From Sphingomonas sp. Leaf242 (GTDB taxonomy: Bacteria; Pseudomonadota; Alphaproteobacteria; Sphingomonadales; Sphingomonadaceae): a stretch of 64,000 nt of DNA. Shown one piece after another: positions 59,765 through 64,000 of this stretch. The notes beneath the pieces are model-generated. The model made no database searches and had not been told where the DNA came from. It was given only the letters and a program-made list of their open reading frames with translations. The stretch's first letter is position 1; each line of letters opens with the position of its first letter. The position numbers and the translations under genes were made by a program. Location: positions 280,756 through 344,755 of the forward strand of contig NZ_LMLW01000010.1 in NCBI RefSeq assembly GCF_001422045.1, in the 5' to 3' direction.

Positions 59765-62241
59765 CCCACGCTCTAGTCCGATTTTTCGCTACGTTCGTGG
59801 CGCCGCTGGTGTTGCTGATGAACGCCGCATCCGCGACGGCGTCACCGCTTGCGCGCGTGACGACGAGCAGCAAAAATTACGAAACGGCGGTCGCGGCAGC
59901 GAAGGAGGCGATGCTGACCGATCCGACGGAGGCGCTGACCAAGGCAATCGACGCCGAACGTCTCGGCGCACGCATCCCGCAAGCCGATCGCCGCGACATC
60001 GCGCTGGCAACTGCGCTGTGGCTGCAGGGGGAAGCATATTTACGGACAAACAAAACAGATTTGGCGGAGGCCGCCGTAAGGAGTGCTATCGCCGAGGTAG
60101 TGCGGCGCGAACCGAGGTCGAAGTTGCATGCTGACCTTCTTCTCTCGCTTGGGTGGGTAGACAGCAATCGAGGTCAGGCGGGCAACGCGTTGCGGGACTA
60201 TCAGCGGGCGTTCGAACTATATCGGTATCTCGACGATCTGCGGGGGCAGTCGCGCGCTCTGGTGTTTATCGCATCGCTCTACGACCAAGCCCAAGAGCAG
60301 CAGACGGCGCTCAAATATTATCAGCAGGCATTGGATATCTACGGGATCGATATCAGTCTTTCACTCGCCATTCATAATAACCGGGCGCTCTCCCTGGCTC
60401 AGATGCGCCGTTATCCGCAAGCACGCGACGAGCTGGCGCAGGCACTGGCGATGGCCAAAAAGCTTGGAAGCCGCAATCTCATCGAAGAGATCTATATCAA
60501 TACCGCGCGCATCCAACTGGAGATTGGAAATTTCGCGCGGGCGGACCAAGCGCTAAGAATGGCGCGCAAGGCCGCTGATTCGCTCGACGCGGGGCTACGC
60601 AGCCGGCTGTTCGCTACCGAAGCACAGGCTGCATTGCAGCACGGCGATATCGCTTCGGCACATGAGTTGATCGCTGCGGCATTGTCCGGGATCGATTCGA
60701 AGACCACCGATATGTCATACAGGGATGTCCATCAGACGGCCTATGACGTCAGCAGAAAAAGCGGCGACGCGTCGAGCGCCTTGGTTCAGCTTCAGGCGAT
60801 CAAGCGACTGGATGATGATGCCACCAAACTGGCAACCAGCACCAAGACCGCTTTGATGGCGGCACGGTTCGACTTCGCGAATCAGGAACTGAAGATCAGT
60901 CAACTCAAGGCCAGAGAGCTTAAACGCAGCATCGCGTTCGAGCGCGCGCGCGCGCAGACTCAGCGCTACGTGTTTCTGGGGACATCGGCCGCGGTGGCGG
61001 TGCTGATCGCGATGCTGGCGGTCGGGCTGGTCACGATCCGCCGCAGCCGCGACCGCGTGCGGGCGGCGAACGACGACCTCGCCGTGACCAATGATGCGCT
61101 CGGCAAAGCGCTTGCCGCCAAGACCGAGTTCCTGGCGACCACGAGCCACGAGATACGGACGCCGCTCAACGGTATCCTCGGCATGACGCAGGTGATGCTC
61201 GCGGATCGGGCGCTCGGGTCCGGGATCCGAGACCGCCTCGACATCGTCCACGGCGCGGGTGTCAGGATGCGCGCCTTAGTCGACGACATTCTCGACGTGG
61301 CCAAGATGGAGACGGGCAATTTGACGATCGAGTCCGCGCCGTTCGATCTTCGAGCCACGGTGATCGACGCGACCCGGATGTGGGACGAGCAGGCCCGTGC
61401 CAAGGGATTGTCGTTCGTGGTCGACCTGGACGACTGCCCGGACATGATCGTGGGCGATGCCGCGCGCGTCCGACAGATCGTGTTCAACCTGTTGTCGAAC
61501 GCGCTCAAGTTCACGACGTCGGGCGCAGTGGTGCTGACGATCGACGTCGCTACGGATGACCGTCTCCGCATTGCCGTCACGGATTCGGGTATCGGCATCT
61601 CGCCGGGCAAGTTCGAGGAGATATTCGAGTCGTTCAAACAGGCCGATGCGGGCACGACGCGGCAATTCGGCGGGACCGGGCTTGGTCTCTCGATCTGCCG
61701 CAGCCTGGCGCGTGCGATGGGCGGCGATGTGTCGGTCGGCAGCGCGATCGGTCGTGGCGCGACGTTCACGTTGACGCTCCCGTTGATCCGCGCCGAACCT
61801 ATCGCGATCACCGAACGCGGCGCTGTGGAGGGAACGGTAACGCTGGTACTCGATCGCAACCCGATCACCCGCAGCATGTTCACGACGTTGCTCGCGCCGC
61901 GTTGTGGTCTGGTCGGGTGCGCGACGTCGGTCGACGAAGCCATCGCACGACTTGATCTGGGCAATGTCGCGCGCGTGCTCATCGATGACGCGACGCTACG
62001 AGGGCAGGGCGATCATATTTCAGCACTGACCCGGATCGCCTACGCAGCCGCATCGGCATGTGTCGAAACGACGCTGCTCTGGCCCGTTTCGGCTGATCGG
62101 GAACGCGAGGAATTGCTCGCGACAGGGATCACGCGCGTCGTGGCAAAGCCGGTCAGCGGGGCCGATCTTATCGCGGCAGTTTTACATGGATCAGTTTTGA
62201 AAAACCACTCAATTCCTGACCTTGTATCTCACGCTGCATGA
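59749..62241 (+). CDS. Hybrid histidine kinase with exported TPR sensor and degenerate receiver
   Basis: 830 residues: N-terminal hydrophobic segment (VRFFATFVAPLVLLMNAASATA), TPR repeats (about 40-320, e.g. LLLSLGWVDSNRGQAGNAL and ALVFIASLYDQAQEQQTAL), coiled coil, a second transmembrane helix (YVFLGTSAAVAVLIAMLAVGLV), then HisKA with His 467 in TSHEIRTPLNG and a HATPase domain (NLLSNALKF; DSGIGIS; GGTGLGLSICR). A C-terminal region (about 690-830) has a weak receiver fold. GTG start at 59749. The TPR part should lie outside the cytoplasm; its ligand is unknown. Partner is probably the receiver protein 64 bases downstream. Confidence 0.9.
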   Translation: MEARLTHALVRFFATFVAPLVLLMNAASATASPLARVTTSSKNYETAVAAAKEAMLTDPTEALTKAIDAERLGARIPQADRRDIALATALWLQGEAYLRTNKTDLAEAAVRSAIAEVVRREPRSKLHADLLLSLGWVDSNRGQAGNALRDYQRAFELYRYLDDLRGQSRALVFIASLYDQAQEQQTALKYYQQALDIYGIDISLSLAIHNNRALSLAQMRRYPQARDELAQALAMAKKLGSRNLIEEIYINTARIQLEIGNFARADQALRMARKAADSLDAGLRSRLFATEAQAALQHGDIASAHELIAAALSGIDSKTTDMSYRDVHQTAYDVSRKSGDASSALVQLQAIKRLDDDATKLATSTKTALMAARFDFANQELKISQLKARELKRSIAFERARAQTQRYVFLGTSAAVAVLIAMLAVGLVTIRRSRDRVRAANDDLAVTNDALGKALAAKTEFLATTSHEIRTPLNGILGMTQVMLADRALGSGIRDRLDIVHGAGVRMRALVDDILDVAKMETGNLTIESAPFDLRATVIDATRMWDEQARAKGLSFVVDLDDCPDMIVGDAARVRQIVFNLLSNALKFTTSGAVVLTIDVATDDRLRIAVTDSGIGISPGKFEEIFESFKQADAGTTRQFGGTGLGLSICRSLARAMGGDVSVGSAIGRGATFTLTLPLIRAEPIAITERGAVEGTVTLVLDRNPITRSMFTTLLAPRCGLVGCATSVDEAIARLDLGNVARVLIDDATLRGQGDHISALTRIAYAAASACVETTLLWPVSADREREELLATGITRVVAKPVSGADLIAAVLHGSVLKNHSIPDLVSHAA

Positions 62242-62305
62242 CGCGTAGACGTAGCGGCATGACGGTCCTTTCGCCTCCTTTCAAACGCCCCTCGCGACCT
62301 ACCTC

Positions 62306-62698
62306 GTGAACGTCCTTTTCATCGAAGACGACCGGATGAACCGGCGTGTTGTCAAAGACATGCTCGACGTCGCCGGGGCGACGATGGTCGAAGCGGAAAG
62401 CGCCGAAATCGGCTTGAAGATCCTCGATGACGACGAGTTCGCGATCGTGCTGGTCGATCTGCGAATGCCCGGCATGGATGGGATAACCGCGATTCGGCAT
62501 ATCCGCGCCCGAGGTGATGCGAAGGCGGTCGTGCCGATCATCGTCGTCACCGCGGATATCGCGCCCGACCTGCGCCAGCGATGCCTTGCCGCGGGAGCGG
62601 ACGACGTGATCTTCAAGCCGGTCGCGATGGATGCGCTGTTCGAGGCGATGGGACGCATCCTAGCGCGCGCCGCGGAGGGCGACGGGCTGATCGCCTAG
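62306..62698 (+). CDS. Single-domain response regulator
   Basis: 130-residue stand-alone receiver (CheY-like). Acidic pocket EDD (7-9 region), phosphorylatable Asp 51 in VLVDLRMPGMDG, the conserved Thr in VVTAD and Lys 104 in VIFKPVA. There is no output domain, so it must act by binding another protein; the EAL-kinase pair just upstream is the obvious partner. Start is GTG at 62306. Its stop codon overlaps the stop of the convergent methyltransferase gene (shared CTAG). Confidence 0.9.
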   Translation: MNVLFIEDDRMNRRVVKDMLDVAGATMVEAESAEIGLKILDDDEFAIVLVDLRMPGMDGITAIRHIRARGDAKAVVPIIVVTADIAPDLRQRCLAAGADDVIFKPVAMDALFEAMGRILARAAEGDGLIA

Positions 62699-63531
62699 CG
62701 TTTGAGCGCGTCGCCCAGCGATGCCGTCGCGCTGCCGCGTTTCGCGGGCTTGGGTTGCGAGGGATCGGGCGACCAGCCGGTCAGGAAGACGATCTGGAAC
62801 GTCTCCCGCGTTCTTCCCGTATCGTCGGCAGCATTTGCAAATGCTGCGAACGTCCGGGCGAGCACGTCGCGTGTCAGGGGCTGGCGTTGCGCGAGCATAT
62901 TGTTCGCCGCCATGCCACGCAGGTCGGCGAACACGCGGCTCAGATCGGCATAGCGAACATCGAGCGTCTCGACGTCGGCGACCGGCAACGCGAAGCCGGC
63001 GCGCATCAGCAGGTCCCCTGCCGACCGCACGTCGATCTGCGGATGGAGGCGCGCGGCGGGGCGTTCGCTCTCGCCGGTCCGCAGTGCCGCGCGCAAGGCG
63101 TGCAGGCTGCCCGCGCCGACGAACGCGCCGAGAAACAGCCCGTCGGGACGCAGCACGCGTCGGATGAGAGCAAGCGCGCCGGGCAGGTCGTTGACCTGGT
63201 CGAGCACGCCGGCGCTGACCACCAGATCGAACGACGCGTCGGCGAACGGCAGGCGATCCTCGTCGGCCTGTACCCCGCCGGTCCGTGCGGCAAACGCGAA
63301 GCCCGCGTCGCACCGCACCACGCGGGCGCCCGGCGGCGGCGAGAATGCGCCATCGAAACACCCTAGGTCGAGGATGTCGGTAAACGGGCGGGTGACCGCG
63401 TCAAGCCGCTCGGCGATTCCGTCGAGCATCGTCTCGCGAAGAAATGCATGATCGGCATAATCGGGTGCGGCGCGGTCGCGACGCAGGCGACGCGCGGCGC
63501 GGTCGAAGATTTCGGGAGGGCTGTCTGACAC
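62695..63531 (-). CDS. SAM-dependent methyltransferase (BioC/NDUFAF5-like)
   Basis: About 278 residues. Class I methyltransferase: the glycine motif ILDLGCFDGAFSPPPGARVV, acidic D in RCDAGFAFAA, and motif IV region FDLVVSAGVLDQVNDLPGALALIRRVL are visible. The overall form, with an N-terminal EIFDRAARRLRRDRAAPDY, matches the NDUFAF5/BioC-like group of alphaproteobacteria. The first in-frame ATG (63603) overlaps no homology, and GTG at 63531 begins a typical start VSDSPPEIFD, so that was used; the true start is uncertain. Divergent from comF. Confidence 0.82.
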   Translation of the reverse strand: MSDSPPEIFDRAARRLRRDRAAPDYADHAFLRETMLDGIAERLDAVTRPFTDILDLGCFDGAFSPPPGARVVRCDAGFAFAARTGGVQADEDRLPFADASFDLVVSAGVLDQVNDLPGALALIRRVLRPDGLFLGAFVGAGSLHALRAALRTGESERPAARLHPQIDVRSAGDLLMRAGFALPVADVETLDVRYADLSRVFADLRGMAANNMLAQRQPLTRDVLARTFAAFANAADDTGRTRETFQIVFLTGWSPDPSQPKPAKRGSATASLGDALKR

Positions 63532-63620
63532 GACCGCGCTTGTGCCGTGGTCGGGCTTCCACGACAAGGTCTGCCAGGGGAGCCAGACAGGAGCGGGCTT
63601 CAAGGCGGGGAAGATACGGC

Positions 63621-64000
63621 ATGACCGGACCGTTTCGCCGGATCATCGGCCTCGCGTTACCGCCGCGCTGTGGCGGCTGCGGGACGCCCGTCGCCGAGGA
63701 TCACCGGTTCTGCGCGACCTGCTGGAGCAGCCTGCGGTTTCTCGGGCCGCCCTGGTGCGTGGCGTGCAACCGCCCGTTTGCCTTCGATCGCGGCGAGGAC
63801 GTCGTCTGCGCGCCATGCCTCGCCGAGCCGCCTCGGCATGCCGGTGTCCGCGCCGCGGTCGCCTACGGACCCATCGCGAGCAGCCTCGTGCTGCGGCTCA
63901 AATATGGCGGCCGGATCGCCTTTGCCGAGACGATGGCGCGGCATATGCATCGCCTGATGCCCGATGATGCCGACCTGCTGGTGCCGGTGCCGCTGCATCG
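63621..64000 (+). CDS. comF: ComF family protein (3' end outside window)
   Basis: 126 residues visible of a ComF-type phosphoribosyltransferase-like protein linked to DNA uptake. The N-terminus carries the family's zinc-binding cysteines, LPPRCGGCGTPVAEDHRFCATCW and WCVACNRPFA...VCAPCLAEPP, followed by YGPIASSLVLRLKYGGRIAFAETMARHM, leading into the PRPP domain (LVPVPLH) at the window edge. GGGGAAG precedes the ATG by 7-8 bases. Confidence 0.92.
   Translation, partial: MTGPFRRIIGLALPPRCGGCGTPVAEDHRFCATCWSSLRFLGPPWCVACNRPFAFDRGEDVVCAPCLAEPPRHAGVRAAVAYGPIASSLVLRLKYGGRIAFAETMARHMHRLMPDDADLLVPVPLH

Overview
The window is a high-GC chromosomal segment of an alphaproteobacterium, most likely a Sphingomonas or close relative. 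Support: a Caulobacter/Sphingomonas-type oxidative xylose (Weimberg) gene set, a UPF0262 protein, a DUF2849 gene beside cobA, a TonB-ExbB-ExbD-ExbD cluster, frequent GTG starts, and many intergenic palindromic repeats of the kind common in sphingomonads. No phage, insertion sequence, rRNA or CRISPR array was seen. The genes are nearly all chromosomal housekeeping and catabolic genes in short operons with 1-16 bp overlaps.

Layout. 1-4.9 kb: xylD (cut by the window edge) facing a xylX-xylB-xylC operon with a LacI-type operator in its promoter, then tRNA-Arg(TCT). 5-10.7 kb: a queuosine-precursor transporter, purC-purS-purQ, a DUF4349 lipoprotein, and kynU coupled to a secreted alpha/beta hydrolase. 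10.9-19.6 kb: parC, a GGDEF-EAL protein, cca-Nudix-DUF1285, a GNAT, folB and small unknowns. 19.8-22.5 kb: tonB-exbB-exbD-exbD ending in a strong terminator. 22.6-28.3 kb: a TPR protein, dcd, HPP, cdd, a GH25-like protein, UPF0262 and dnaB. 28.4-32.6 kb: assimilatory sulfate reduction (cobA, DUF2849, cysI, DUF934, cysH), interrupted by a large palindrome. 32.7-41.9 kb: astD, selO, a hydrolase, an SDR, a GH130-like protein, a Tat-signal Mqo and a glycosyltransferase. 42-48.3 kb: a nitronate-monooxygenase-like protein with extra cysteines, a LysE exporter, a 2-hydroxyacid dehydrogenase, an SH3 protein, a DUF559 protein and a thiolase. 48.4-56.4 kb: an overlapping run from a small membrane protein through a prepilin peptidase to tamA and tamB. 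56.5-64 kb: a Baeyer-Villiger-type monooxygenase, an AT-richer region with a possible 16-codon gene, an EAL - TPR histidine kinase - response regulator cluster, a methyltransferase and the start of comF.

How the genes work together. Oxidative pentose catabolism (dehydrogenase, lactonase and two dehydratases) would feed 2-ketoglutarate into the TCA cycle; the last enzyme, a semialdehyde dehydrogenase, is not evident beside it. cobA makes the siroheme precursor used by the adjacent sulfite reductase. TamA/TamB and TonB/ExbBD serve the outer membrane. The strongest candidates for something undescribed are the 16-codon orphan transcription unit near 58.2 kb, the three-gene signalling cluster after it, the secreted formamidase-like partner of KynU, and the cysteine-rich tail of the nitronate-monooxygenase homologue.
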